Assembly: GCA_910580135.1 (NCBI GenBank)
Contig: CAJTXC010000018.1
Location: 1-16,549 of the forward strand
Source of the DNA: an uncultured Bacilli bacterium
GTDB taxonomy: Bacteria > Bacillota_I > Bacilli_A > RF39 > UBA660
Direction of reading: 5' to 3'
DNA length: 16,549 nucleotides
Shown here: piece after piece, positions 1-6,553 of the stretch
Position numbering within the stretch: the stretch's first letter is position 1
How the letters are laid out: each line of letters starts with the position of its first letter
The notes under the pieces: generated by a model
The model's input: the letters and a program-made list of their open reading frames with translations, nothing else
What the model was told of the DNA's origin: nothing
Databases searched by the model: none
Translations under genes and position numbers: made by a program

Positions 1-29
1 ATACAACAAATCAAATATTTTATGTGGAT

Positions 30-54
30 AAGGTAACTATATAGTTACCTTTTT
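30..54 (+). terminator. Intrinsic terminator of an upstream gene
   Basis: A perfect 11-bp inverted repeat (AAGGTAACTAT / ATAGTTACCTT) is followed directly by a short T-tract (50-54). No coding sequence precedes it in the window, so it probably ends a plus-strand gene lying to the left of the window. The centre is palindromic, so the real loop would be the middle TATA. A dimeric-protein operator is the alternative, but the T-run favours a terminator. Confidence 0.7.
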
Positions 55-57
55 ACT

Positions 58-85
58 TTGACTTTTTTAATTATAATATTATAAT
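58..85 (+). promoter_or_regulatory. SigA-type promoter for the DUF4186/Nudix-HD operon
   Basis: TTGACT (58-63), a 16-bp spacer and TATAAT (80-85) form a near-consensus vegetative promoter. Transcription would start near base 92, which is also where the Shine-Dalgarno sequence AAGAGG (92-97) begins, so the untranslated leader would be only about 10 nt. A second TATAAT at 72-77 is too close to the -35 box to pair with it. Confidence 0.7.
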
Positions 86-102
86 TAATTTAAGAGGCAA
101 TT

Positions 103-468
103 ATGACTTATGGTGAAATATTAAACAATTTATCTAAATCCAAATTTAGAAATAGCTTTCATCTTAGAAAAAAAGATATTATTTATATAAAGGAAAAAAG
201 TCCTTTAAAAATTAAAGAACATGCTTATGATTTTATTAAAAAAAGATTAGCACCCGCTGATATTCCAAATGATGGAAAACAAACACCTATGAAGGGTCAC
301 CCAGTATTTATCTCCCAACACGCATGTGCTTGTTGTTGTCGCGGTTGTTTAGAAAAATGGCATAAAATACCTAAAGGTAAAAATCTTACCAGCAAAGAAA
401 TAGATTATATAGTTAATCTAATAATGCTGTGGATAAAAAAAGAATTGCAGGAGGAAAAATGGAATTAA
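103..468 (+). CDS. DUF4186 family protein
   Basis: A 121-aa soluble protein that I recognise as DUF4186, a conserved bacterial family without an assigned function. The hallmark blocks are present: KRLAPADIPNDGKQTPMKGHP at about residues 47-67 (quoted in part: NDGKQTPM, 56-63), then HPVFISQHACACCCRGC, with H66, H73, C75, C77, C78, C79 and C82, and LEKWHKIPKGK at 83-93. The dense His/Cys cluster suggests metal binding, which is inference. No signal peptide or membrane helix is present, so it is probably cytoplasmic. The length fits the family. The ATG at 103 follows AAGAGG by 5 nt. The last 10 bases overlap the start of the Nudix-HD gene, so the two are translationally coupled. Confidence 0.85.
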   Translation: MTYGEILNNLSKSKFRNSFHLRKKDIIYIKEKSPLKIKEHAYDFIKKRLAPADIPNDGKQTPMKGHPVFISQHACACCCRGCLEKWHKIPKGKNLTSKEIDYIVNLIMLWIKKELQEEKWN

Positions 469-1535
469 TAGATATTTATGATGAAAAAGGAAATCATATC
501 GGTACTGAAGATAGAAAAATAGTACACCAAAAAGCATTATGGCACAAAACAGTTCACTGCTGGCTTTATGACAAGTTGGGAAACATATATTTTCAAATAA
601 GAAAAGATGAAAAAACGTTTTATACTACTGCATCAGGTCATGTTTCAGCTGGTGAAACCTTAAATGAAGCATTTGGTCGTGAGATTAAAGAAGAATTAGG
701 AATTGATATTGATTATGAAAATGCAGAATTAATTGAAGTTGTTAACTTTAAACTTGATAGACAAAATAAAGATAGAACTATGTTTGGAGACAGAGCTTTC
801 GCTAACGTATTTGCATACAAAATTATAGATGTTCCTACATTTAGTCTAGACCCTAACGAGGTAATTGGAATAGTTAAAGTAAATGCAAATGAAGCATTAG
901 ATTTATTCAAAAAGGAAAAAGGCAAAATAAATGCCGAAATAATAAACCTAGATAATACCATAACAAAAAGATTAATAGATTTTAATGAATTTTTAGTAAA
1001 CAAGAAAGAAACTGCTATAGAAAAATATGGAAAAGTTTTAGAATTTGTTATCAATAAAAATTTAGAATACCTTAAGGATTTTATAAAAGAAAAACATGCC
1101 GGTCAAACTAGAAAACAAGGAACCCCATACTATGAGCACCCTATTTCTGTTGCCGAGCTCTTAAAAGAAAAAGGATTTGGTTATGATTATTATGTTACAG
1201 CACTTTTTCATGATTTATTAGAAGATACTGATGCAACTGAAAAAGAAATTGAAAAAATATCAAATAGCAAGATATTAAAAGCAGTTAACCTTCTTACTAA
1301 AGAAAAAGGATATGTAATGAAAAATTACATATCGAATATTAATAAAAATGAACTTGCTAGAATGGTTAAATTATCTGATAGATTACATAACCTTAAAGAA
1401 GGTATTTATGCAAGTAAAATTTGGAGACTAAAATACATTAAAGAAACAAAAAAATATTTCATACCACTCGCTAAAAACACGCCATTTGAAGAAGATATTA
1501 ATATAGCTCTTAAGGAACTTATAAAATCATTATAA
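459..1535 (+). CDS. Nudix hydrolase fused to a SpoT/MESH1-like HD phosphohydrolase
   Basis: A 358-aa two-domain protein. The N-terminal half is a Nudix fold with a complete Nudix box at residues 60-82 (G, x5, E, x7, REIKEELGI), related to the IDI/YfcD-like branch. The C-terminal half (about 190-358) is an HD domain of the (p)ppGpp-hydrolase type: HAGQTRKQGTPYYEHP (213-228), the metal-binding HDLLEDT (251-257) and KLSDRLHN (304-311). No alarmone synthetase domain is present. By family, the first half cleaves nucleoside-diphosphate-X bonds and the second removes pyrophosphate from alarmone-like nucleotides; the true substrates are unknown. The ATG at 459 is preferred to the upstream GTG at 429 because AGGAGG (449-454) sits 4 nt before it and nothing supports the earlier codon. 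It overlaps the DUF4186 gene by 10 nt. A terminator hairpin overlaps its last codons. Confidence 0.88.
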   Translation: MELIDIYDEKGNHIGTEDRKIVHQKALWHKTVHCWLYDKLGNIYFQIRKDEKTFYTTASGHVSAGETLNEAFGREIKEELGIDIDYENAELIEVVNFKLDRQNKDRTMFGDRAFANVFAYKIIDVPTFSLDPNEVIGIVKVNANEALDLFKKEKGKINAEIINLDNTITKRLIDFNEFLVNKKETAIEKYGKVLEFVINKNLEYLKDFIKEKHAGQTRKQGTPYYEHPISVAELLKEKGFGYDYYVTALFHDLLEDTDATEKEIEKISNSKILKAVNLLTKEKGYVMKNYISNINKNELARMVKLSDRLHNLKEGIYASKIWRLKYIKETKKYFIPLAKNTPFEEDINIALKELIKSL

Positions 1536-1545
1536 GTTCCTTTTT
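1512..1545 (+). terminator. Intrinsic terminator overlapping the end of the Nudix-HD gene
   Basis: A 13-bp perfect stem (AAGGAACTTATAA, 1512-1524; TTATAAGTTCCTT, 1530-1542) with a 5-nt loop runs into TTTTT (1541-1545). The stem contains the last codons and stop of the plus-strand gene and the end of the convergent minus-strand gene. On the minus strand the hairpin lacks a good T-tract, so it serves mainly the plus strand. Confidence 0.8.
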
Positions 1546-1904
1546 ATATTATCCATCTCCGTTTGCATAGCACTTACCATCTTCTCAAGCATAGCAAGTG
1601 TTTCGTCTTTATCTGAATTATCATTAGTATTTATATTTCCTGAACTTTGTCCATTAGTTCCAGCAAAAGTATAAGAATTATTTCTACCCGTTTCAGTAGT
1701 TCCACTTTCGGTTGAACCTACTGGCTCTAATCCTCTTTCTTGCATTACCGATCTATAAAATGCGTTAGTTGCCAAAACTTGTGCAACAAGCATAAGCCAA
1801 TTACTTACCGCGTTTTGTTCATTAGCAGTCATATCGTCAATTAATATATAACCTACTACAACCGCTGATAAAGAAAATACTTTAGGAGGAATGTTTGGTA
1901 ACAA
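1530..1904 (-). CDS. Small membrane-anchored protein of unknown function
   Basis: A 124-aa protein I cannot name. An N-terminal hydrophobic segment (about residues 9-23, FSLSAVVVGYILIDD) is probably a membrane helix and is followed by a second amphipathic stretch, NEQNAVSNWLMLVAQVLATN (28-47). The middle (about 62-95) is rich in Ser, Thr, Asn and Gly and looks like a flexible linker. The C-terminal 25 residues form a probable coiled coil (ETLAMLEKMVSAMQTEMDNI). The start is TTG at 1904, chosen because AAGGAGG (1920-1914) lies 9 nt upstream and no ATG fits. It lies 45 nt downstream of the three-helix membrane protein and converges on the Nudix-HD gene with a 6-nt overlap. The architecture (membrane anchor, linker, coiled coil) suggests a scaffold or adaptor, but that is a guess. 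Confidence 0.75.
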   Translation of the reverse strand: MLPNIPPKVFSLSAVVVGYILIDDMTANEQNAVSNWLMLVAQVLATNAFYRSVMQERGLEPVGSTESGTTETGRNNSYTFAGTNGQSSGNINTNDNSDKDETLAMLEKMVSAMQTEMDNIKRNL

Positions 1905-1920
1905 AATAAAATTCCTCCTT
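1884..1920 (-). promoter_or_regulatory. Hairpin that could hide the ribosome binding site of the 124-aa gene
   Basis: On the minus-strand transcript, AGGAGGAAT (1919-1911), which contains the Shine-Dalgarno sequence, is perfectly complementary to ATTCCTCCT (1892-1884), which is codons 5-7 of the gene. The 9-bp stem would enclose an 18-nt loop holding the TTG start codon. This could limit translation unless the stem is opened. The pairing is seen in the sequence; regulation is inferred. Confidence 0.45.
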
Positions 1921-1949
1921 GCTATTTAATTATATTCAAAATAAAGAGA

Positions 1950-2333
1950 TTAATTAAACGCAACTTCAACATCAATATTTTCATCTCTTATCGCAATGTA
2001 TAAAAAAATAATACCACTTATAAAAATAAGTAATGACCCTAAAAATGAAAGTCTAGTTAAATTCCTTTTTTCTTTAGAATCATAAGGTTTAATATTTTTA
2101 ACGTCTTCTAAAGAATCCTTTAAAAAATATGCATATACAATTACTAAAATAACAAATATTCCTATGGTTATCTTACGATACGTTTCTTTACTTTTTAAAT
2201 CATTATATAAAAAATACTTTCTTTCAAATGTATTAGAATATAAACTAAAAATTATAATTCCAATATAAATTATCCATATAAAATCTTCTACTTTTAATTG
2301 TTTTAATCTTCTGTTTAGTTCCTCTTTATTCAT
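1950..2333 (-). CDS. Three-helix membrane protein of unknown function
   Basis: A 127-aa protein with three predicted membrane helices at about residues 18-32, 55-70 and 94-112, a basic/acidic N-terminal stretch (MNKEELNRRLKQLKVED) that is probably cytoplasmic, and a short acidic tail. No catalytic motif is visible and I do not recognise the family. It starts 17 nt after the stop of the short-chain dehydrogenase gene and has no clear Shine-Dalgarno sequence, so it is probably translated from the same transcript, perhaps by coupling. The hydrophobic pattern and uninterrupted frame make a real gene likely. Confidence 0.7.
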   Translation of the reverse strand: MNKEELNRRLKQLKVEDFIWIIYIGIIIFSLYSNTFERKYFLYNDLKSKETYRKITIGIFVILVIVYAYFLKDSLEDVKNIKPYDSKEKRNLTRLSFLGSLLIFISGIIFLYIAIRDENIDVEVAFN

Positions 2334-2350
2334 ATTAAATTATATGATAA

Positions 2351-3121
2351 CTATTTAAACATACTATAAATTTTAACTAATTTCGATTGAATAAAAGGTG
2401 CTCTATAAACTTTTTTTGGATATTTATCTTCAATTGCTCTTACTATTTGTACTACTATAGAATCCAAACTTTTATTTTCTAACATTTTGAACATAAATTT
2501 TTCAAATGTTTTTAACTCTTTTTTTATATCTTTGAAATAATTACCATCATCATACTTATTTGCTAAAAACTTTTGATTAAATCCTGTATGATATAATCCT
2601 GGCTCTATTAGAGAAACTTTTACATTTGTTCCCATTAAAAACATTTCTTTTTGTAAAGCTGATATAATTGATGTAATACTTGACTTAGTTGCAGAGTAAA
2701 CACCTGCAAAAGGTATTGATAAAGTACTTGCAAGCGATGACATTACAACTATCCTTCCTTTATCCTTATCTATCATTTGTCTTAGTACTAATTGAAGTAA
2801 TCTAAATGAAGAAAAAACGTTTACTTCAAAATTAGTTCTAACTTCATCCATATCTGCTTCTATAATAGATCCACCAAGTGCAATCCCCGCATGATTATAT
2901 AAACAATCAATATTTAAATCTAAAACCTTTTTTTGATCTTCTTCTTTTGTTATATCTATTTTCATTATTGTTATATTTTTTGGTTTTCCAAGTTTTTCCT
3001 TTAGTGCTTTTACTTGTTTTAGAGTGTGACATGTTAAATATACAACGTGTCCTCTTTCTGCTAAAGTAAGTGCAGTTAAATAAGCTATTCCTTGATAAGC
3101 TCCTGTTATTAATATTTTCAT
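2351..3121 (-). CDS. Short-chain dehydrogenase/reductase (SDR) family oxidoreductase
   Basis: A 256-aa classical SDR enzyme, NAD(P)-dependent and cytosolic. The nucleotide-binding turn is TGAYQGI (6-12), in which the last Gly of the usual TGxxxGxG is replaced by Ala. NHAG (76-79) stands for NNAG, and N101 is the structural Asn. The catalytic S129 (MSSLAS) and the Tyr-Lys pair in YSATK (Y142, K146) are intact, so activity is expected. The substrate cannot be told from sequence; the group includes many oxidoreductases acting on sugars, lipids or alcohols. The ATG at 3121 directly follows the T-tract of the murC terminator, and its Shine-Dalgarno sequence GGTGAT is part of that hairpin. There is no room for a separate promoter, so expression probably depends on read-through from murC. 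Confidence 0.88.
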   Translation of the reverse strand: MKILITGAYQGIAYLTALTLAERGHVVYLTCHTLKQVKALKEKLGKPKNITIMKIDITKEEDQKKVLDLNIDCLYNHAGIALGGSIIEADMDEVRTNFEVNVFSSFRLLQLVLRQMIDKDKGRIVVMSSLASTLSIPFAGVYSATKSSITSIISALQKEMFLMGTNVKVSLIEPGLYHTGFNQKFLANKYDDGNYFKDIKKELKTFEKFMFKMLENKSLDSIVVQIVRAIEDKYPKKVYRAPFIQSKLVKIYSMFK

Positions 3122-3147
3122 AAAAAAATCACCATTATTATGGTGAT
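3122..3147 (-). terminator. murC terminator whose 3' arm is the ribosome binding site of the next gene
   Basis: On the minus strand an 8-bp stem (ATCACCAT / ATGGTGAT, loop AATA) is followed by seven T residues (3128-3122) and then at once by the ATG of the SDR gene. It begins 4 nt after the murC stop codon. The GGTGAT of the 3' arm is also the only Shine-Dalgarno sequence for the SDR gene, so the hairpin can both end transcription and block ribosome binding. Confidence 0.75.
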
Positions 3148-3151
3148 CAAT

Positions 3152-4465
3152 TTAATCATTTTTATTCTCAAGTAACGCTTCAAACTTACCTAATATTTCA
3201 TATATGTTTGTACAACTCATAAAGCATATTGCAGCATTATCATGCTTTAATAATTTTTCTACCGTTTCAATTGATATTTTTTCTGCATTAGGAACTTCTT
3301 TTATTATGTTATCGCTTGAAGCAGTTGGATAATCTTCTTGCCTTTCTCTATCACAATGAATGTCCATAACATATGCTTTGTCTGCAGTTTTAAGAGCATC
3401 TATAAAACCATCCATTAAAGCTTCCGTTCTAGAATATGTATTCGGTAAGAATACCCCAACTATTTCTTTGTTAGGATACTTTTGTCTAGCAGATTCTATT
3501 GTTACCTTAACTTCCGTTGGATGATGTGCATAATCATCAATTGTTACAACATCACCAAAAGTATGTTCTTTAAATCTTCTTTTGGCGTTTTCAAAGGTTT
3601 TAAGCAAGTCATGGATATCCTCTCTTGAAACGCCTTCCATATCACAAACAGTAATACACGCAAGAGCATTTAATATCATATGCTCACCAAATAAAGGAAT
3701 ATCAAAGTGACCATATAAATCACCATTCATATAAACATCAAACGAACTTCCAGTCTTTGTTAGTTTGACGTTTTTAGCTATTACATCATTATTATCATTA
3801 AATCCGTAATATATAACTTTGTTATTAACATTCATTTTTCTAACGTTTAAATCATCACCACACGCAATAACCACATTTGCTTTATTAGCAAATTCCGTAA
3901 ATGTATCAATTATTTCATTTATATCTTTATAGCATTCTGTATGTTCAAGTTCTATGTTAGTAACTATCGCATAATATGGATGGTATGATAAAAAGTGCTT
4001 GTTAAATTCACATGATTCTAAAGTAAAAAGCTCGTTTTTCTTATCCGCAAAACCAGTTCCATCACCAATGAAACAATTACAACCTTTAGTTTCTCTTAAT
4101 ACGTGTGAAATCATGGTAGAAGTTGTTGTTTTACCATGAGTGCCACTTACTCCTATAGTTTTAAATTCACCACTTATTTTTCCTAAAAGTTCATTATAAT
4201 CTATTATTTTCAAACCTAAATCTTTTACTCTTTTAATTTCAGGATGTTCCTCACTAAAAGCTTTTGAATAAGTAACTATGGTATCTTTGTCTAATTCATG
4301 TAATGAGTCATAATATATCTTTATTCCTCTTTTATCTATACCTTCTTGTGTAAACTTATATTCTTTATAATCATCATAACCTGAAACGGTATTTCCTAAA
4401 TCAAAAAGAATTTCTGCTAACGTTGCCATACCTGATCCTTTTATTCCTATACAATAATATTTCAA
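3152..4465 (-). CDS. murC: UDP-N-acetylmuramate--L-alanine ligase MurC
   Basis: A cytoplasmic Mur ligase of 437 aa that adds L-Ala to UDP-MurNAc, using ATP, as the first step of the peptide stem of peptidoglycan. The N-terminal dinucleotide-type loop is IGIKGSGM (residues 6-13). The ATP loop GVSGTHGKTTT is at about 105-115, NIELEH at 170-175 and DDYAHHPTE, the MurC-type signature, at about 310-318. The length is normal. I place the start at TTG (4465): AAGAGGTG (4480-4473) is 7 nt upstream, whereas the longer GTG start at 4474 would lie inside that Shine-Dalgarno sequence. A TATAAT with an upstream TG (4492-4484) is close by and would give a leader of almost no length. The gene is divergent from the tRNA-Leu gene. 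Confidence 0.95.
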   Translation of the reverse strand: MKYYCIGIKGSGMATLAEILFDLGNTVSGYDDYKEYKFTQEGIDKRGIKIYYDSLHELDKDTIVTYSKAFSEEHPEIKRVKDLGLKIIDYNELLGKISGEFKTIGVSGTHGKTTTSTMISHVLRETKGCNCFIGDGTGFADKKNELFTLESCEFNKHFLSYHPYYAIVTNIELEHTECYKDINEIIDTFTEFANKANVVIACGDDLNVRKMNVNNKVIYYGFNDNNDVIAKNVKLTKTGSSFDVYMNGDLYGHFDIPLFGEHMILNALACITVCDMEGVSREDIHDLLKTFENAKRRFKEHTFGDVVTIDDYAHHPTEVKVTIESARQKYPNKEIVGVFLPNTYSRTEALMDGFIDALKTADKAYVMDIHCDRERQEDYPTASSDNIIKEVPNAEKISIETVEKLLKHDNAAICFMSCTNIYEILGKFEALLENKND

Positions 4466-4483
4466 AGTAATCACCTCTTTATA

Positions 4484-4492
4484 ATTATATCA
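4484..4492 (-). promoter_or_regulatory. Possible extended -10 box of murC
   Basis: TGATATAAT on the minus strand matches the extended -10 consensus (TGnTATAAT). No good -35 box is visible. The predicted transcript start (about 4477) falls within the Shine-Dalgarno sequence (4480-4473), so either the leader is extremely short or the real promoter is further upstream. Confidence 0.4.
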
Positions 4493-4531
4493 CTTATTTA
4501 ATAAAACTTTATAGAAAAATATAAATAATTA

Positions 4532-4540
4532 TGATATAAT
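4532..4540 (+). promoter_or_regulatory. Extended -10 promoter of the tRNA-Leu gene
   Basis: TGATATAAT (4532-4540) is a perfect extended -10 box. It would start the transcript about 6 nt before the mature tRNA 5' end. The -35 region is A-rich without a clear box, which is tolerated in extended -10 promoters. Confidence 0.6.
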
Positions 4541-4552
4541 CTTTTTGTACTT

Positions 4553-4639
4553 GCCGGTATGGCGGAATTGGTAGACGCGCTGGACTCAAAATCCAGTGGT
4601 AGTAATACCGTATCGGTTCGACCCCGATTACCGGCACCA
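4553..4639 (+). tRNA. tRNA-Leu (anticodon CAA)
   Basis: An 87-nt class II tRNA. The acceptor arms GCCGGTA (4553-4559) and TACCGGC (4629-4635) pair perfectly, followed by discriminator A and an encoded CCA (4637-4639). The anticodon stem is CTGGA/TCCAG around the loop CTCAAAA, giving CAA, which reads UUG leucine codons. The D-arm contains the usual GGTAGACGC, the variable arm is long as expected for leucine, and the T-arm is GGTTCGACCCC. UUG is also a start codon for genes in this window, but initiation uses the formyl-Met tRNA. Confidence 0.97.
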
Positions 4640-4651
4640 TTTTAAGCACTT

Positions 4652-4684
4652 AGCCTCTTATATTCTATATAAGAGGTTTTATTT
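4652..4684 (+). terminator. Terminator after tRNA-Leu
   Basis: A 10-bp perfect stem (CCTCTTATAT, 4654-4663; ATATAAGAGG, 4667-4676) with a 3-nt loop, extendable by two weaker pairs, followed by TTTTATTT. It separates the tRNA from the next gene. Confidence 0.85.
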
Positions 4685-4709
4685 ACTTTTTAAAATTATA
4701 TGTTATAAT
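4682..4709 (+). promoter_or_regulatory. Promoter of the 147-aa gene
   Basis: TTTACT (4682-4687), 16 bp, then TATAAT (4704-4709) preceded by TGT (4701-4703), an extended -10 box. The start of transcription would be about 15 nt before the ATG. The -35 box overlaps the T-tail of the tRNA terminator. Confidence 0.6.
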
Positions 4710-4731
4710 AACAAAAAAAGAAGGCGAAACC

Positions 4732-5175
4732 ATGAGAAGAATTTCCGAAAAAAAATATAACCATTATAAAAATAAACTACATAAATATAAAAATTTAAAT
4801 ATGAAGTTCGAAATGTTAGATGCAGAATTTTTCATTGCATTATATGAAAATCGTTATTTGGATGCTATTGATATTTCAAATGAGTTGCATAATATGGAAA
4901 AGGAATATTATACTTCGTTTGCGGAAATTCTTAAAAACTATGTAGAAGGAAAAAAAGTTGAAGAAAAGACTATGCAACCATGCGAAAAATGTCTCATAGA
5001 CTTAACTAAAGAAGACGCCGAATTAATTGGTGGAGAAACCTTAAAAAAATATGTTGATATAGAAAATGAATTATTTATGTTTTTACAAACCAACACCAAT
5101 ATATATGGTGTTGTAAGGTATCATACTTTAAGAGAATTAATGGATATTTGTAAACCTTATACATCAAAAAAATAG
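4732..5175 (+). CDS. Hypothetical protein, 147 aa, with a CxxC pair
   Basis: I do not recognise this protein. It is soluble, very Lys/Tyr-rich at the N terminus and helical in appearance. A CxxC (PCEKC, about residues 83-87) could hold a metal or be redox-active, but a lone pair is weak evidence. The ATG at 4732 has GAAGG about 7 nt upstream and its own promoter, and it ends at a bidirectional terminator, so it is probably a monocistronic gene. Nothing in its surroundings suggests a role. Confidence 0.7.
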   Translation: MRRISEKKYNHYKNKLHKYKNLNMKFEMLDAEFFIALYENRYLDAIDISNELHNMEKEYYTSFAEILKNYVEGKKVEEKTMQPCEKCLIDLTKEDAELIGGETLKKYVDIENELFMFLQTNTNIYGVVRYHTLRELMDICKPYTSKK

Positions 5176-5195
5176 TCCTTTTTGGACTATTTTTT
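5167..5195. terminator. Bidirectional terminator between convergent genes
   Basis: The sequence reads AAAAAATAGTCC, TTTTT, GGACTATTTTTT, so it forms a 12-bp stem with T-tracts in both directions. It contains the TAG stop codons of both convergent genes (5173-5175 and 5189-5187) and ends both the 147-aa gene and the scpA-scpB-slipin operon. Confidence 0.9.
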
Positions 5196-5966
5196 AGTTA
5201 TCTTTTTTACTACTTTTTCTATCTCTTCGTTAGATATTGATTTTCCATTAAAACTTTGTAATATTTCAACTGGTAATGCAAAAATAATAGTATTTCCTTT
5301 GTCCGCTGAAATATCACTTAAGGTAGATAATGTTCTAAGGTGCATAGCACCTGGAGTTTGTGCCATTAAACTTGCTGCTTTAGCTAGGTTTTCAGATGCT
5401 TCAACTTCACCTTGAGCTTTAGTTATAACTGCTGCTTTTTCTCTTTCTGCTTCTGCAGCAATTGCAATTACTCTTTTCATTTCTTCTGGTAAAGATATAT
5501 CTTTAAGTTCAACATCTTCTACTTTTATTCCCCATGGATCGGTAGCCTTATCAATTATTTTACATATTTCTGTAGAAATTTTATCTCTTTCACTTAACAA
5601 TTCATCAAGAGATACTGCACCTACTGCATTACGCATGGTAGTTTGGGCAAGTTGACCCACTGCGAAATAAAAATTTTCTACTTCAAGTACTGCTTTAGAT
5701 GCATCAAACACTTTATAGTATATAACTGCGTTTATTCTAACTGATACGTTATCCTTAGTTATTGTATCTTGTTCTGGAACATCTACCGCTTTTGTTCTTA
5801 TGTCTACCTTTCTGTAACTTTGAAATATAGGAAGTACTATATTCCATCCTGGATTCATTATTTTACTAAATTTACCCAAAGTAAATTTAATACCTCTTTC
5901 ATATTGATTAACTTGTCTAATTGATACTAAAAGTATCACTATTATTGCTATTATTATAAATATCAT
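5187..5966 (-). CDS. Slipin (stomatin/prohibitin, SPFH-domain membrane protein)
   Basis: A 259-aa membrane-bound SPFH protein of the slipin (p-stomatin) group, which oligomerises in the inner membrane and organises membrane domains or protease partners. Residues 1-15 form the membrane anchor. YERGIKFTLGKF (22-33) and NPGWNIVLPIF (38-48) begin the SPFH domain, and the family signature ATDPWGIKVEDVELKD lies at 141-156. An Ala/Glu-rich coiled coil follows (about 162-205), then the conserved hydrophobic end TIIFALPVEIL (226-236). The length equals that of archaeal p-stomatin. Slipins usually pair with an NfeD-type serine protease, and none is present next to it. It follows scpB by 25 nt with no terminator between, and AAGGA precedes the ATG. 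Confidence 0.92.
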   Translation of the reverse strand: MIFIIIAIIVILLVSIRQVNQYERGIKFTLGKFSKIMNPGWNIVLPIFQSYRKVDIRTKAVDVPEQDTITKDNVSVRINAVIYYKVFDASKAVLEVENFYFAVGQLAQTTMRNAVGAVSLDELLSERDKISTEICKIIDKATDPWGIKVEDVELKDISLPEEMKRVIAIAAEAEREKAAVITKAQGEVEASENLAKAASLMAQTPGAMHLRTLSTLSDISADKGNTIIFALPVEILQSFNGKSISNEEIEKVVKKITKK

Positions 5967-5991
5967 AATTCAAAATTCCTTTCCTTTTTTA

Positions 5992-6552
5992 TTAGTTTTC
6001 TTCCTTATACTTAGAAATAAATAAATCCTTTTCTTCTTCACTCATCTCCTCATTAATCTCTATTTTAGGTAATTCATCAATCGATGATAAATTAAAATAA
6101 TCTAAAAATTTATCAGTTGTTTTATAAAGCATTGGTTTACCTGGTAAATCACTCCTACCTGCTACATCGATAAGTCCTCTAAATAATAATTTTCTTACCA
6201 TATCTCTAGAAGACACTCCTCTTATTTCATCTATTTGCCCTACACTTATTGGTTCATTATAAGCAAGTATTGCGAGTGTTTCTAAAGCAGATTGAGAAAG
6301 TGTTGAAGAAACTGTTTTATCAACAAGTAATTCATAATACTCCTTATGTTCTTCCTTGGTTGTAAGTTTATATTTATTTCCTAAATATACTAATTTTAGT
6401 CCTCTTGATTCAGTTTCTAAAGACTTTTTATACTCTTCTATTAAAGTAAGAGCTTCTTCATTAGATACCTCTAACAATTTTTCTATATCATCTAAAGTTA
6501 GACCATCTTCCCCCGTTACAAATAGTAACCCTTCAAGTACTCCTATTTTCAT
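5992..6552 (-). CDS. scpB: Segregation and condensation protein ScpB
   Basis: A 186-aa winged-helix protein that binds ScpA in the SMC-ScpAB condensin, which compacts and separates the chromosome. Visible family features are the start KIGVLEGLLFVTGEDGL, the central LSQSALETLAILAYNEPIS (about 90-108), and GVSSRDMVRKLLFRGLI (about 118-134), which form the two winged-helix units. An acidic C-terminal tail is typical. The longer GTG start at 6561 is rejected because GAAGGTGA (6565-6558) is then well placed for the ATG at 6552 (5 nt). The gene starts one base after the scpA stop region, indicating coupled translation. Confidence 0.95.
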   Translation of the reverse strand: MKIGVLEGLLFVTGEDGLTLDDIEKLLEVSNEEALTLIEEYKKSLETESRGLKLVYLGNKYKLTTKEEHKEYYELLVDKTVSSTLSQSALETLAILAYNEPISVGQIDEIRGVSSRDMVRKLLFRGLIDVAGRSDLPGKPMLYKTTDKFLDYFNLSSIDELPKIEINEEMSEEEKDLFISKYKEEN

Positions 6553-6553
6553 C

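Noticed and set aside
429..458. GTG start at 429 for the Nudix-HD gene
   Set aside because: No ribosome binding site precedes it, while AGGAGG is correctly placed for the ATG at 459, where the Nudix domain begins.
713..1054. 113-codon minus-strand open frame inside the Nudix-HD gene
   Set aside because: It lies opposite a frame with clear Nudix and linker sequence, and its Ser/Leu/Phe-rich product is typical of an antisense shadow.
4466..4474. GTG start at 4474 for murC
   Set aside because: This codon is part of the Shine-Dalgarno sequence AAGAGGTG; the TTG at 4465 has the right spacing.
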